Positions 58,801-64,000 of a stretch of DNA of 64,000 nucleotides are shown piece after piece. The position numbers and the translations under genes were made by a program. The stretch is from Phoronis australis (taxonomy: Eukaryota > Phoronida > Phoronidae), in contig NMRA01000215.1 of assembly GCA_002633005.1 (NCBI GenBank), positions 72,690 to 136,689 of the forward strand. Reading direction: 5' to 3'. Positions within the stretch are counted from its first letter, which is position 1. Every line of letters begins with the position of its first letter. Under the pieces are notes generated by a model that was given only the letters and a program-made list of their open reading frames with translations, searched no databases and had not been told where the DNA came from.

Positions 58801-61800
58801 CGACGTTTGCGTAGAATCGTCATGAAAGTTGCCATATTGGTTCCTACCAAACCACTCAAAGGATCATTTTGAAAATTGGCAGATGTGTTTTTGCTGAGAA
58901 AACCACAGATGATGCTGATATTTGAATGGTTCTGAGTAGTGTCCACGGCTGTACCTCCTAAACCTTTGCAAGATCTTTGTGAAATTTGGCAAGAGTATTC
59001 CAGACCTATGAACTTGACAACAGGTGACAATTTCTTTTGGGTCAATCCAACTACCGCTGTGCCTCCTAGCAGCATTTTTTTGATTGCCTCTGTATCCCCA
59101 TAGCTCCTTGACAGATTTTCAGGAAATGTGTCAAATAGGTTGCTAATTGGGAGGCAGTGGTACCTTTTGTTTTTGGACGGGTTCAACCTAATCTGTGCCA
59201 TCTAGCAGTAGTTTTATGACACAAATAAATACCCCTAGGAACATACTGTTTTCGGTGGAGGCATTTCAACACTTTGCGCTGCCCTTGTCTTTCTCACGTA
59301 TTTATTTTGAAAAGTGCACTTTGTCTCTTCTCTGGAGTAGAGTTTCTTAGAAGCAACCCTTCCTGATAAAAATTGGTTCTCATCTTAACAGGCTCTAAAT
59401 AGTCTTCCTACTCAGTTTACAGATAGAGGCCTTCAACACCAGACTCCACACCTAGTCCCATATACATAACAGCATTTTAAGCAATAACCCACGCATTTCT
59501 GTCTTGTTCACAGCACCCTTACTGTTACTTACTAACAGACAACTCAAACTTTGAGGTTATGGTTGATTTGGAAGAAGGAAATATCATATCATGAAAATCG
59601 TTATCATTTGCGTCGTTAGTCTCCTATTATGCCTCTGGCCAAAAATTAATGTCACATATCATTAACTTGTTCCTATACTTGATTTTTGACCTTAACCCTC
59701 GCATGAAAAACTGGTAAAACTCCAGGCAGTGTTTTCTGTTTTCTAGTTTGATTTAGACTCACTCAAATTCATCTCGCGTGAATAAGAGTTTCTTACTACA
59801 GTTACACCGAAAGCGGGCGACTTGCTTTAAACCTGTACACCTTAAAGATGCAAAACTCCCAAACCTTCTGTCAAACAAACAACTTTTGATTTCAAGCCAT
59901 TTACCGTTATAAAATTGTTTGTTCTTCCTTACTCCGGGTAAAAATGCTTTGAGATTTAAGAATGATCAGTATATTTCTTCTTCAGACCTTGTTCATTACT
60001 GTTGTTTGTCCTGGCTTGTTAGATAACATCTTCAGTGACCCAATTTGCTTTCTTATGCTGATTTTTTCATGATTCAACAATTTGTGACTTCTCAATGTTT
60101 TCACATTTCAACACTATGCTAAATAAGCCCCTCCCATCCATTTCAGATTGACAGTAAGAAGCAGGAAGATGCTAGCATATACCTGAAGCTGCCATCGACT
60201 CGCAGTGACCTTGACCCCTCCGTACCGTTCCATAAGCAGTCCATCACATCGAGCCCACCTGTTCTGACACTTAGCACTAAGGACTTCTTCTCCATCTCTA
60301 CCCTTGTGTGCTCAACCAAGTTAACACATAATGGTAAGATGTTTAAATTTACAGTGGTTTGTTTACCAAGAAAATGAATAGTCTATGGTAATTCCTCCCT
60401 TATTTATGTTTTTGTTCTTGTCTGCTTCGCCCTTCATGTCTGCTAAAATTTGAGAACCGATCGAGTGAATGTCACTTTTTGCCGTCACTGCACTATGTCA
60501 CGTGTTTGCTATTTTATTTGTATAGTTGACTTGTTGGGCCTTTTGAAGTGGCGAGACAATCCATCGGGTTTGAAGCAGAACCTGATTGCCCTGATGAAGG
60601 TTGATGGAGAGGAGGTTGTCAAGGTAAGAAAAAGATTTATGATCACTGTTGCAATTGACCTATCACAAGCTCCGCCCCTATGCGAAAAGTCACGTGATAC
60701 CCGACATTCGAACGAGATATCAGAGGCAAATGCACTGTCGCTAAACGACGTTCCTGGTGGAATCAATGAGTGTTTTTGCACTATTTGAAAACGCTTCGAC
60801 AGATACAAGAGGCGATGCTTTTCAACAGAGAATCGTACGTTCACGATATGGGAATTTGTAAAGGTGACGATGAAAAAATGGCTCGAGGAGCCAGCGAAAA
60901 TCCGAAGAACCCCTCTGCCTCGGGGCCACCTTCACCTGACAAATGACAAGGCCACTGATACGATATGTTCATGTAAAGCTGGGTATGTACCTTAAAGTCG
61001 AATTATCTGTACGATTCCATAGATTTCATGATCTTTCTAATAAAATCAGTGAAGATTCTCCGATATTTTTATTCTGTCGTCTGCTAAATTTCGCCAAATA
61101 AAAAGTAGGTCGACTGGTGGGACTCTTGGAGTAAAGTAGGTCATAGATTACAGACAGAACATGCGCTATAGTCTGACTAGGTCGATTCGATAGCACTGTT
61201 TACGCTTTTCTAATCTTGTAACAAAATATTTTGATAAAAAAATTCAGGTTCATAGCTCATGTACACATTCATCTCGTCCTAGGCAAACACTTAGCTCTGG
61301 TAGGTCTAGGGCTGTGTCTAAGTCAGTGGCGGATCTAGGATACCACAAGGGGGGGTCCAACATGTTGCCTCGTGGAATTGGGCAAAGTGCAATTGTATGT
61401 GCACAGGCGGCCCGAAAGTTGCCGGGGCCGGGGATGCAGACCTTTGGACCTTCTTTTCAGAAAATCTATCGGTGGACTNNNNNNNNNNNNNNNNNNNNNN
61501 NNNNNNNNNNNNNNNNNNNNNNNNNNNNNNNNNNNNNNNNNNNNNNNNNNNNNNNNNNNNNNNNNNNNNNNNNNNNNNNNNNCCTCTAAAGACATAGTGT
61601 ATACTAGAGGTACACGTCAAAAAGTAATTCAACAGTTTATTTTTAGTGACAACAGCTCGACCAAGTGCCCCTCTCTGTGCCGATCGAATCTCTGAATTTT
61701 GACCGGGACAGAAGTTCAGTTGAACGCCAGCCTACGGGTTTATGAATAACAAAAATGTACCTCTGTTAGAGTGAAATAAATAAAAAAAAACATAAAATAA

Positions 61801-63535
61801 AAATGTCCTTGAAAACAACAATTTCCGGGGACTATGCCGCTAGAGTGCTGAGATCCAGCAGGTGTCGAGACGTAGGAAACTCGGGAGTCACAATCTGAGA
61901 TAGCTCTGCACCATTGCCACCAAGCTGAAAAGTGCGTATCTTGGAACTAATATATTTGTGTTTATTATAGCCTTCGAGTTATAAAGCAACATCGCTAAGT
62001 TCAGCTGCTCGTGTGGCCGTACAGTTTGGTCCATAGTTTACGCTTTTCAACATCATTTTTCGGCTTAGGACATGCCAAAAAATGACGGGATATTATTCTG
62101 GAGCAGCATAACGGCTGTCGGTGCTACACACGCCATATCAACACCGTTTCCCCATTCTTAGCGGACAATTTCTTTAACTATAGACTAAAGTAAGTTTTAC
62201 TCGACTACGTGTGGTTTGTCAGGTAAAATGGCGGCTTGAAAACGCAGACGAAGGTGTGCCAAGAATGCTTTGTTCTGACTGGTCAATTAAGCCGTCCGTC
62301 ATAATCCTGGCGATAGGTCAATTGGCACAGATCTTGTAAGAAGTCTTGTTATTGCCTAGTTTCATTTTGCAAAATAAGTGTTGAGTGATATTTTGACGTT
62401 TTTTTGAGTTTATCAAATCTTTTGTCAGTTCTGTTACCTAACAGGACACCAGTGTATTGCAGTGATTTTTGAAGTTAACGTGTTATTTTAGTTGCAGTGG
62501 AGTCTCAGATGTATAAACATCCGCATTGTAGAAGTTCTTGACATTATCTCTGACCTATGACCTTTGTTTCAATGGTTATGACTGAAAGTTGGTACCTTTT
62601 CCAACTTCTCAATATCCTTTTTTATTTTTTTCATGTGACTGAATTCTAATTTCACCATTTCCAGTTTTTGCAAGACACGCTGGATGCTCTCTTCCTCATC
62701 CTTGTGAGTCACCAAGACACAGACACGTATGATAACTTGGTCTTTGAAGCACTGGTGAGTGCAGTGTTGTGCAGATAATGAGCTGGGATTAATTGCAGCT
62801 CTTACTGTTGTCAATCTGTTATGTGTTATTTTTCTAGAAGTGTGAGTTGAAATGTTAGTCATTTGTGCACACGAGAAAGTCCTTTGGTTACTATAATGTC
62901 TATTCAGGTTTGTTCCCTCATTCAGCTAAATGCCCACTTAATTTGTTGTTCTCAATTTAAGTGCCATCCCCTGATTTATTTCAAATTAACTACCAACTGA
63001 TATTGTATTAGAAAGTTATTTGATTGGCTGCCATTATCTGTTCGTGGTGAATCAGGAATATAGAACTATGGAATGTCAGGCAGTGCTATCTTGTACATTT
63101 TCATACCGACCTTTGCATCATCTTTTTAAATATGTTCCATTTTATCTTGCAATGTAAATCCAACTTTTGCGTTTTAATGTAAATCTTTATCCTTCGGGAG
63201 CGTCCCGCTCCCTTCTTGAGGAATGGTAGAACGGCGGGACAGGTGTAGCCTCCTGGTGTGCTCTCGCGTAATTCAATCAATTGTAGCATTCCAAGCTCAG
63301 TCTACTGCTCCTGTGGCCTTAAGGATAGTGTAGTCCAATTGAATAGGTTTAACTTCTCTTTGAGTATGTTCCATTTTAGCAGTAACTGTTTTCTGCATGA
63401 CTTTGTCTATTTCCCTCTAATTCCACCCGCACAGATCTTCATCATTAGTCTGATCGCTGACAGAAAGTACCATCAGTTCCGACCTGTGCTAAATGCTTAT
63501 ATACAGACAGATTTCAGTGCCACACTAGCCTACAA
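31747..63535 (+). CDS. DOCK-A family (DOCK1/2/5-like) guanine nucleotide exchange factor, N-terminal half
   Basis: Exons joined in frame: 31747-31830, 32517-32613, 33442-33538, 36543-36632, 37575-37630, 39902-40025, (40642-40674, 40993-41010), 43367-43518, 44860-44941, 45980-46043, 47852-47999, 48883-49085, 49487-49611, 54289-54460, 55278-55381, 56415-56474, 60147-60333, 60526-60623, 62665-62754, 63435-63535. Domains in order: SH3 ([28 protein letters not shown]), N-terminal helical region ([44 protein letters not shown]), DHR-1/C2 ([32 protein letters not shown]), then helical repeats ([30 protein letters not shown]). DOCK-A proteins bind ELMO through the SH3 side, PIP3 through DHR-1, and activate Rac through DHR-2. 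The first coding exon and everything after about residue 700, including DHR-2, are not seen. Wording is closer to DOCK1/2/5 than to DOCK3/4. Confidence 0.93.
32517..32613 (+). CDS. DOCK exon: SH3 second half
   Basis: This 97-nt exon follows TTTCAG and ends at GG|GTAAGTG. It encodes [18 protein letters not shown] and [10 protein letters not shown]. The WYRGY and GIFP motifs are SH3 ligand-groove residues of the DOCK-A/B N-terminus. Confidence 0.92.
33442..33538 (+). CDS. DOCK exon: post-SH3 helix (first of two assembled copies)
   Basis: This 97-nt exon follows TTGCAG and ends at ATT|GTACGTG. It encodes [18 protein letters not shown]. An almost identical copy lies at 34254-34350 after a single N. 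Only one copy can be used in frame. Confidence 0.88.
34254..34350 (+). CDS. DOCK exon: post-SH3 helix, duplicate copy
   Basis: Same protein as 33442-33538, with a silent change (acA to acG). It is probably the other allele of that exon placed in tandem by the assembly. See the duplication entry. Confidence 0.7.
34930..35250. repeat. TAGGACC MITE family, partial copy in DOCK intron
   Basis: Blocks 'gtcacatgacccggtcg', 'gtgcaaagtcaaaaatcaaa' and 'gatttttactgagttaag' match those at 19230-19340 and 58380-58480. The left part is eroded. Confidence 0.45.
35270..36005. mobile_element. Fold-back element with minisatellite arms
   Basis: The left arm (35270-35375: TTTATCACACCAG, GTCACGCCAG, GCCAGGAGACCATGTGAC) is the inverted form of the right arm (~35855-36005: GTCACGTGGTCTCTTGGC, GTGTGATAAAG, CTGGCGTGATAAA). 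The arms are built from imperfect ~20-25 bp units. Between them sits a copy of the CACCCAGG/GAGCCCCCC repeat at 35477-35752. Confidence 0.6.
35477..35752. mobile_element. CACCCAGG/GAGCCCCCC repeat, copy 2
   Basis: It shares 'gcatggacacacccagggg', 'gggcaaaaaggtccg', 'aattcgagccccccc' and 'ttttaggctgggtgcg' with the copy at 13059-13326. It is nested inside the fold-back element. Confidence 0.6.
36543..36632 (+). CDS. DOCK exon: SRNPDYVRV helix (copy 1)
   Basis: This 90-nt, phase-0 exon lies between TTGCAG and ACG|GTAGGTG. It encodes [18 protein letters not shown] then RRQIMSSKL, equivalent to the M-x-DLIEWRSQILSG segment of DOCK1. It is repeated identically at 37932-38021. Confidence 0.85.
36900..37085 (+). 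pseudogene. LINE reverse transcriptase C-terminal zinc-knuckle fragment (two allelic copies)
   Basis: The copy at 38489-38680 reads [20 protein letters not shown] and then [15 protein letters not shown], the C-x2-C...H...C pattern found at the end of non-LTR retrotransposon ORF2. The copy here has the same sequence with a frame break. It is a short dead insert in a DOCK intron. Confidence 0.5.
37107..37556. repeat. Two-unit ~225-bp tandem repeat in DOCK intron
   Basis: The unit starts CAACAACAGATGCACCC and ends near GCTAATGAATATCACGTG. It occurs twice here but once (from ~38686) in the other copy of the block. Confidence 0.8.
37575..37630 (+). CDS. DOCK exon: [15 protein letters not shown] (copy 1)
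   Basis: This 56-nt exon follows TTTCCAG and ends at AC|GTAGGAAC. It encodes [18 protein letters not shown], matching the LKELKKKVTAKIDYGN segment of DOCK1. It is repeated at 38926-38981. Confidence 0.85.
37932..38021 (+). CDS. DOCK exon SRNPDYVRV (copy 2, probable second allele)
   Basis: Same 90-nt exon as 36543-36632, within the second half of the duplicated block. It cannot follow copy 1 of the next exon in phase. Confidence 0.7.
38926..38981 (+). CDS. DOCK exon EQLKELQQ (copy 2, probable second allele)
   Basis: Same 56-nt exon as 37575-37630, preceded by TTTTCAG. It joins equally well to the next exon at 39902. Confidence 0.7.
39902..40025 (+). CDS. DOCK exon: [10 protein letters not shown]
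   Basis: This 124-nt exon follows TTTGTGCAG and ends at TCG|GTATGTC. It encodes [20 protein letters not shown] then [12 protein letters not shown], nearly the DOCK1 wording, and is the strongest single pointer to the DOCK1/2/5 subfamily. Confidence 0.95.
40642..40674 (+). CDS. DOCK candidate microexon 1
   Basis: This 33-nt, phase-0 stretch lies between TATTCTAG and CCT|GTAAGTG. It encodes [11 protein letters not shown], in the linker where vertebrate DOCK1 has a variable charged segment. The splice sites are good and the frame is kept with or without it. Confidence 0.5.
40993..41010 (+). CDS. DOCK candidate microexon 2
   Basis: An 18-nt, phase-0 stretch between CACCAG and GAG|GTAGGTC would add ESQHEE. 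Too short to trust by sequence alone; it could be alternatively spliced or chance. Confidence 0.35.
41198..41515 (-). mobile_element. Hairpin-ended CCGTCCG element, short copy
   Basis: Reverse-oriented copy. It has the hairpin end (TGCGTCCACATATAAATATGTGGGCGCA at 41482-41509), a GACGG-rich stretch and the other end AAGAGCAACGCGGAGCGTTGAAATGCG at 41203-41229. The middle is deleted relative to the 46349-47440 copy. Confidence 0.65.
41812..42242. mobile_element. TAGGACC MITE family, most complete copy
   Basis: The 431-bp element starts AGGACCTTATCAACTTG and ends TATAGGGTCCTA (short inverted ends). The interior includes 'gggtcacgtgaccatgac' and 'gatagcccctcacgcagaag'. It serves as the reference for about eight copies in the window. 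Confidence 0.6.
43367..43518 (+). CDS. DOCK exon: [14 protein letters not shown]
   Basis: This 152-nt exon follows CTTGCAG and ends at AG|GTAGGCG. It encodes [18 protein letters not shown] then [16 protein letters not shown], matching the FVNLKNVVCKIGEDAEVLMSLYD region of DOCK1. Confidence 0.95.
43668..43905. repeat. Imperfect ~60-80 bp tandem repeat
   Basis: Four diverged units each contain 'CTTGTGGTCGTGCATGGCGCATAAA'-like sequence (for example 43675, 43766, 43826 and 43885), followed in two cases by 'GTGACAAGCCAACTG'. It lies in a DOCK intron. Confidence 0.6.
43975..44055. repeat. TTAA MITE family, right-end fragment
   Basis: 'gtaagtggcctaaatcaaaa' and the following ~50 bp match the right half of the family represented at 50694-51024. 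Confidence 0.4.
44465..44690 (+). pseudogene. LINE 3' ORF fragment
   Basis: Frames read [19 protein letters not shown], then [14 protein letters not shown] and [14 protein letters not shown] after a frame break. This is the order of the C-terminal end of a non-LTR retrotransposon polyprotein. Not functional. Confidence 0.5.
44860..44941 (+). CDS. DOCK exon: [16 protein letters not shown]
   Basis: This 82-nt exon follows GCTTCAG and ends at ACT|GTAAGTA. It encodes [19 protein letters not shown] then LQVLFT, matching SENYLVRW.SSGLPKD in DOCK1. Confidence 0.93.
45980..46043 (+). CDS. DOCK exon: [11 protein letters not shown]
   Basis: This 64-nt exon follows TTTTCAG and ends at GTG G|GTGAG. It encodes [20 protein letters not shown], nearly identical to the DOCK1 DLGSKDLKREKISFVCQI segment. 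Confidence 0.95.
46349..47440 (+). mobile_element. Hairpin-ended CCGTCCG element, long copy (contains an N gap)
   Basis: It starts with a hairpin (ATGCGCCCACATATTTATATGTGGACGCAT), then a CCGTCCGTCCGTCCG tract. About four diverged internal units follow ('ctgtatctccaaaaccgttc', 'gaaatttggcatgtatg', 'tgtgccccctagtggca'), and the end is AACGCTCTGCGTTGCTCTTG. It is non-coding. The internal ~150-200 bp units are repeated head to tail. Confidence 0.65.
47008..47069. other. Assembly gap (62 N)
   Basis: Run of N inside the long hairpin-ended element, at one of its repeated GTGCCCCC sites. Confidence 0.99.
47690..47773. repeat. Perfect 10-bp tandem repeat
   Basis: About eight copies of GAATAACCTT with almost no variation, lying directly at the end of a TAGGACC MITE copy whose last bases (CCTGAATAAC) resemble the unit. 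Confidence 0.95.
47852..47999 (+). CDS. DOCK exon: [15 protein letters not shown]
   Basis: This 148-nt exon follows CTTGTAG and ends at CA|GTAAAAT. It encodes [20 protein letters not shown] and [12 protein letters not shown], matching RRPFGVAVMDVTDI and KQHFIPFQ in DOCK1. Confidence 0.95.
48283..48440. repeat. TTAA MITE family fragment
   Basis: The TTAATAGGGGAGTTC left end and 'gtggcttaaatcaaaagtcg' with downstream similarity point to a decayed member of the 50694-51024 family. Confidence 0.35.
48883..49085 (+). CDS. DOCK exon: [15 protein letters not shown]
   Basis: This 203-nt exon follows TTTTAAG and ends at CCA G|GTGAGA. It encodes [20 protein letters not shown], then [20 protein letters not shown] and ILPG. 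It leads directly into DHR-1. Confidence 0.95.
49487..49611 (+). CDS. DOCK exon: DHR-1 start
   Basis: This 125-nt exon follows TTACAG and ends at GAG|GTGAGTT. It encodes [20 protein letters not shown] and [19 protein letters not shown], the first strands of the C2-like DHR-1 domain that binds phosphoinositides in DOCK proteins. Confidence 0.96.
50694..51024. mobile_element. TTAA-flanked MITE, intact copy
   Basis: The 331-bp element has TTAA at both ends and inverted termini (AGGTGCCCCAAACTGCC and GGTTTATAGTGCCT, plus GTCAAAAACCAGC / AGTTGTTTTTGACAG). TTAA target sites are typical of piggyBac-type elements. Relatives lie at 22975-24206 (split), 43975, 48283 and 59842. Confidence 0.75.
51638..51661 (+). 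other. Possible alternative DOCK microexon
   Basis: 24 nt between a good acceptor (TTCTTTGTAG) and donor (ATG|GTAAGA) would encode TVITGGQM in phase 0, between the exons at 49487 and 54289. Its start resembles the NVITQGSG of the next exon. It may be a decoy. Confidence 0.2.
52150..54280 (+). other. DOCK intron, no firm feature
   Basis: A 'ccccctggtggtactgggag' stretch with 'actccttcgcagtgg' (~52289-52330) resembles 'acctggcggtaccagaagg' with 'acttcttcgcagcagg' at ~39611-39655, so a decayed dispersed repeat is likely. Short open frames at 52513-52764 and 53813-54049 lack splice support. A GGGCTCGA repeat start lies near 53177. Confidence 0.4.
54289..54460 (+). CDS. DOCK exon: DHR-1 core
   Basis: This 172-nt exon follows TTCTACAG and ends at GAG G|GTAATG. 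It encodes [29 protein letters not shown] and [13 protein letters not shown], matching [27 protein letters not shown]. Confidence 0.97.
54558..54944. mobile_element. hAT-like MITE, CAGGGCC family, copy 3
   Basis: The left end CAGGGCCTGAGGTCTAAT and the right end ATTAGACTCCGGGCCCAG are inverted. Inner TCAAACTCAAAATTATTTTTG / CAAAAATGATTTTGATTTGA extend the repeat. It lies in the intron right after the DHR-1 core exon. Confidence 0.7.
55278..55381 (+). CDS. DOCK exon: DHR-1 end
   Basis: This 104-nt exon follows CTCCAG and ends at AAG|GTAAGAG. It encodes [20 protein letters not shown] and [11 protein letters not shown], matching the FVKLM...DGTTL.DGEHDLIVYK end of DHR-1. Confidence 0.96.
56081..56305. 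mobile_element. AGGGACATTGTCGG-family MITE copy
   Basis: The 225-bp copy has TTAA at both ends. The interior 'gaccagagcaataaggcagcaaaatccg' and the right end 'ccgataatgaccctttaa' match the copy at 19846-20181. Confidence 0.6.
56415..56474 (+). CDS. DOCK exon: [14 protein letters not shown]
   Basis: This 60-nt, phase-0 exon lies between CTCAACAG and AAG|GTAATT. It encodes [20 protein letters not shown]. It has no clear counterpart in vertebrate DOCK1, where the segment is shorter, so it may be lineage-specific or alternatively spliced. Confidence 0.7.
58110..58508. mobile_element. TAGGACC MITE family copy
   Basis: It starts 'acataggaccctagg', contains 'gtcacgtgacccagtcaatgg' and ends near 'gcacagatttgcct'. 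It lies in a DOCK intron. Confidence 0.6.
58550..58597 (+). other. Possible alternative DOCK exon
   Basis: 48 nt between GTTGACAG and ATG|GTGAAC would encode [16 protein letters not shown] in phase 0, between the 56415 and 60147 exons. Frame and borders fit, but no family match is known to me. Confidence 0.25.
58749..59294 (+). mobile_element. Hairpin-ended CCGTCCG element, third copy
   Basis: It starts with a diverged hairpin (GTGCACCCACATGTGCATATGTGGGTGCATA), has two to three internal units ('gtacctcctaaacctttgc', 'gtgcctcctagcagc') and ends AACACTTTGCGCTGCCCTTG. It is older than the 46349 copy by its divergence. Confidence 0.6.
59842..59955. repeat. TTAA MITE family, left-end fragment
   Basis: TTAAAGATGCAAAACTCCC and 'caacttttgatttcaagcca' match the left end of the 50694 element. 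The right half is missing. Confidence 0.5.
60147..60333 (+). CDS. DOCK exon: [12 protein letters not shown]
   Basis: This 187-nt exon follows TTTCAG and ends at AAT G|GTAAGA. It encodes [20 protein letters not shown] and [20 protein letters not shown], matching LEDAATYLSLPSTK and [15 protein letters not shown] in DOCK1. Confidence 0.96.
60526..60623 (+). CDS. DOCK exon: [12 protein letters not shown]
   Basis: This 98-nt exon follows TGTATAG and ends at AAG|GTAAGAA. It encodes [19 protein letters not shown] and [12 protein letters not shown], almost the DOCK1 sequence. Confidence 0.96.
60652..62324. mobile_element. Candidate DNA transposon with CAATTGACCTATC inverted ends (contains an N gap)
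   Basis: CAATTGACCTATC at 60652-60664 is exactly inverted at 62312-62324. The ~1.67 kb between has no DOCK exon. It contains a plus-strand frame at ~60799-60990 ([14 protein letters not shown] ... [10 protein letters not shown]) resembling the start of a SWIM-type zinc motif (CxC) found in some transposon proteins. A second nearby repeat (GGCGGATCTAGG at 61327) and the gap at 61479-61582 lie inside. Only a remnant. Confidence 0.45.
61479..61582. other. Assembly gap (104 N)
   Basis: Run of N in a repeat-rich DOCK intron. Confidence 0.99.
62665..62754 (+). CDS. DOCK exon: [13 protein letters not shown]
   Basis: This 90-nt, phase-0 exon lies between TTTCCAG and CTG|GTGAGTG. It encodes [20 protein letters not shown] then NLVFEAL, a hallmark of DOCK-A/B proteins. 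Confidence 0.97.
63435..63535 (+). CDS. DOCK exon: [14 protein letters not shown] (last in window)
   Basis: This 101-nt exon follows CGCACAG and ends at AA|GTAAGTA. It encodes [19 protein letters not shown] and [10 protein letters not shown], matching [22 protein letters not shown]...FSATLAY. The gene continues past 64000. Confidence 0.97.
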
Positions 63536-64000
63536 GTAAGTATTATTTAGATAACTAATCAGTTGCCAGGTACTAGCTGCGGCATATCCTTGCGTACCTA
63601 GTTCAAATCGTGAACATTTTAGGTGTGTGTACTATTAACTACCATAATTTCAATGTTTGCATTGCCATAGGTTCTTCATCCTGTGGTAACCATTTTTATT
63701 GGATAGACTAGTGGTGTTGTCGTGTAATGCTGTGAACCTTTGAAGCCGTTAAGGGTTGTCTGTATATCCTTGTCACGTTCCTTCTGCTTATATTGTAACC
63801 ATTGCCTCCCAAAGTATTGATTTAAGTGGTTTCTACTACTTGGTTACTTAGGAATTTAGACGCATGCTCTTGTTTGTGTTATAAGAAAGTCCTTTATTTT
63901 TCTAATTTCTAATGAGACAGTTTGCTGTAAAAGGAAGCATAATTAATGTCAGTGACAACCGGTTTGAACTAGATAATAGTCATTGCTACACACATAAGTT

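Noticed and set aside
61314-61695. Open frames spanning the N gap
   Set aside because: They exist only because N codons are not counted as stops.
1-64000. CRISPR arrays, operons, prokaryotic-type systems
   Set aside because: The intron-rich eukaryotic gene structure and absence of spaced direct repeats rule these out.

Overview
This window is draft eukaryotic genomic DNA with introns and many repeats. It contains three runs of N (1053-1198, 47008-47069, 61479-61582) and two isolated N bases (33616, 37892). Genes have many short exons with GT..AG introns. Non-coding DNA is AT-rich and packed with short inverted-repeat transposons and decayed non-LTR retrotransposon pieces. The gene families (an HPDL-like dioxygenase, a DZIP3-like HEPN protein and a DOCK1/2/5-type exchange factor) point to an invertebrate deuterostome such as a hemichordate, echinoderm or lancelet. 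The species cannot be fixed from the sequence alone.

Layout. (1) 386-2965, minus strand: three exons of a 4-hydroxyphenylpyruvate dioxygenase-like gene (HPDL type). Its last exon(s) lie beyond the left edge. A weak candidate first exon of a divergent gene starts at 3517 on the plus strand. (2) 3.7-9.9 kb: no firm gene; hairpins, two hAT-like MITE copies, a TG microsatellite and one copy of a dispersed MITE. (3) 9886-14614, minus strand: a two-exon (5'-incomplete) gene encoding a DZIP3-like HEPN domain, a long charged disordered region and an Arg/Gly-rich tail. The expected catalytic histidine of the HEPN motif appears to be missing. (4) 14.6-31.7 kb: no firm gene. This stretch is a transposon graveyard that includes a palindromic THAP-containing element nested in a TTAA-flanked MITE, a 0.7-kb fold-back element and a LINE reverse transcriptase remnant. 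(5) 31747-63535 and beyond, plus strand: at least 19 well-supported exons (plus candidate microexons) of a DOCK-A family gene, covering the SH3 domain, the N-terminal helical region, DHR-1/C2 and the start of the following helical repeats. The first exon and the catalytic DHR-2 region are not seen.

Two blocks inside the DOCK gene (32805-33615 / 33617-34427 and 36504-37891 / 37893-39243) occur twice, each pair joined by a single N. Using both copies of the exons would break the reading frame, so these look like two alleles placed in tandem by the assembler.

The three genes share no obvious pathway: tyrosine-type oxygenase chemistry or mitochondrial function (HPDL), a possible RNA-binding or immune-type HEPN protein, and Rac activation (DOCK). 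There is no operon-like organisation. The most unusual biology is the HEPN/RG-tail protein with a degenerate active site and the set of nested fold-back elements.
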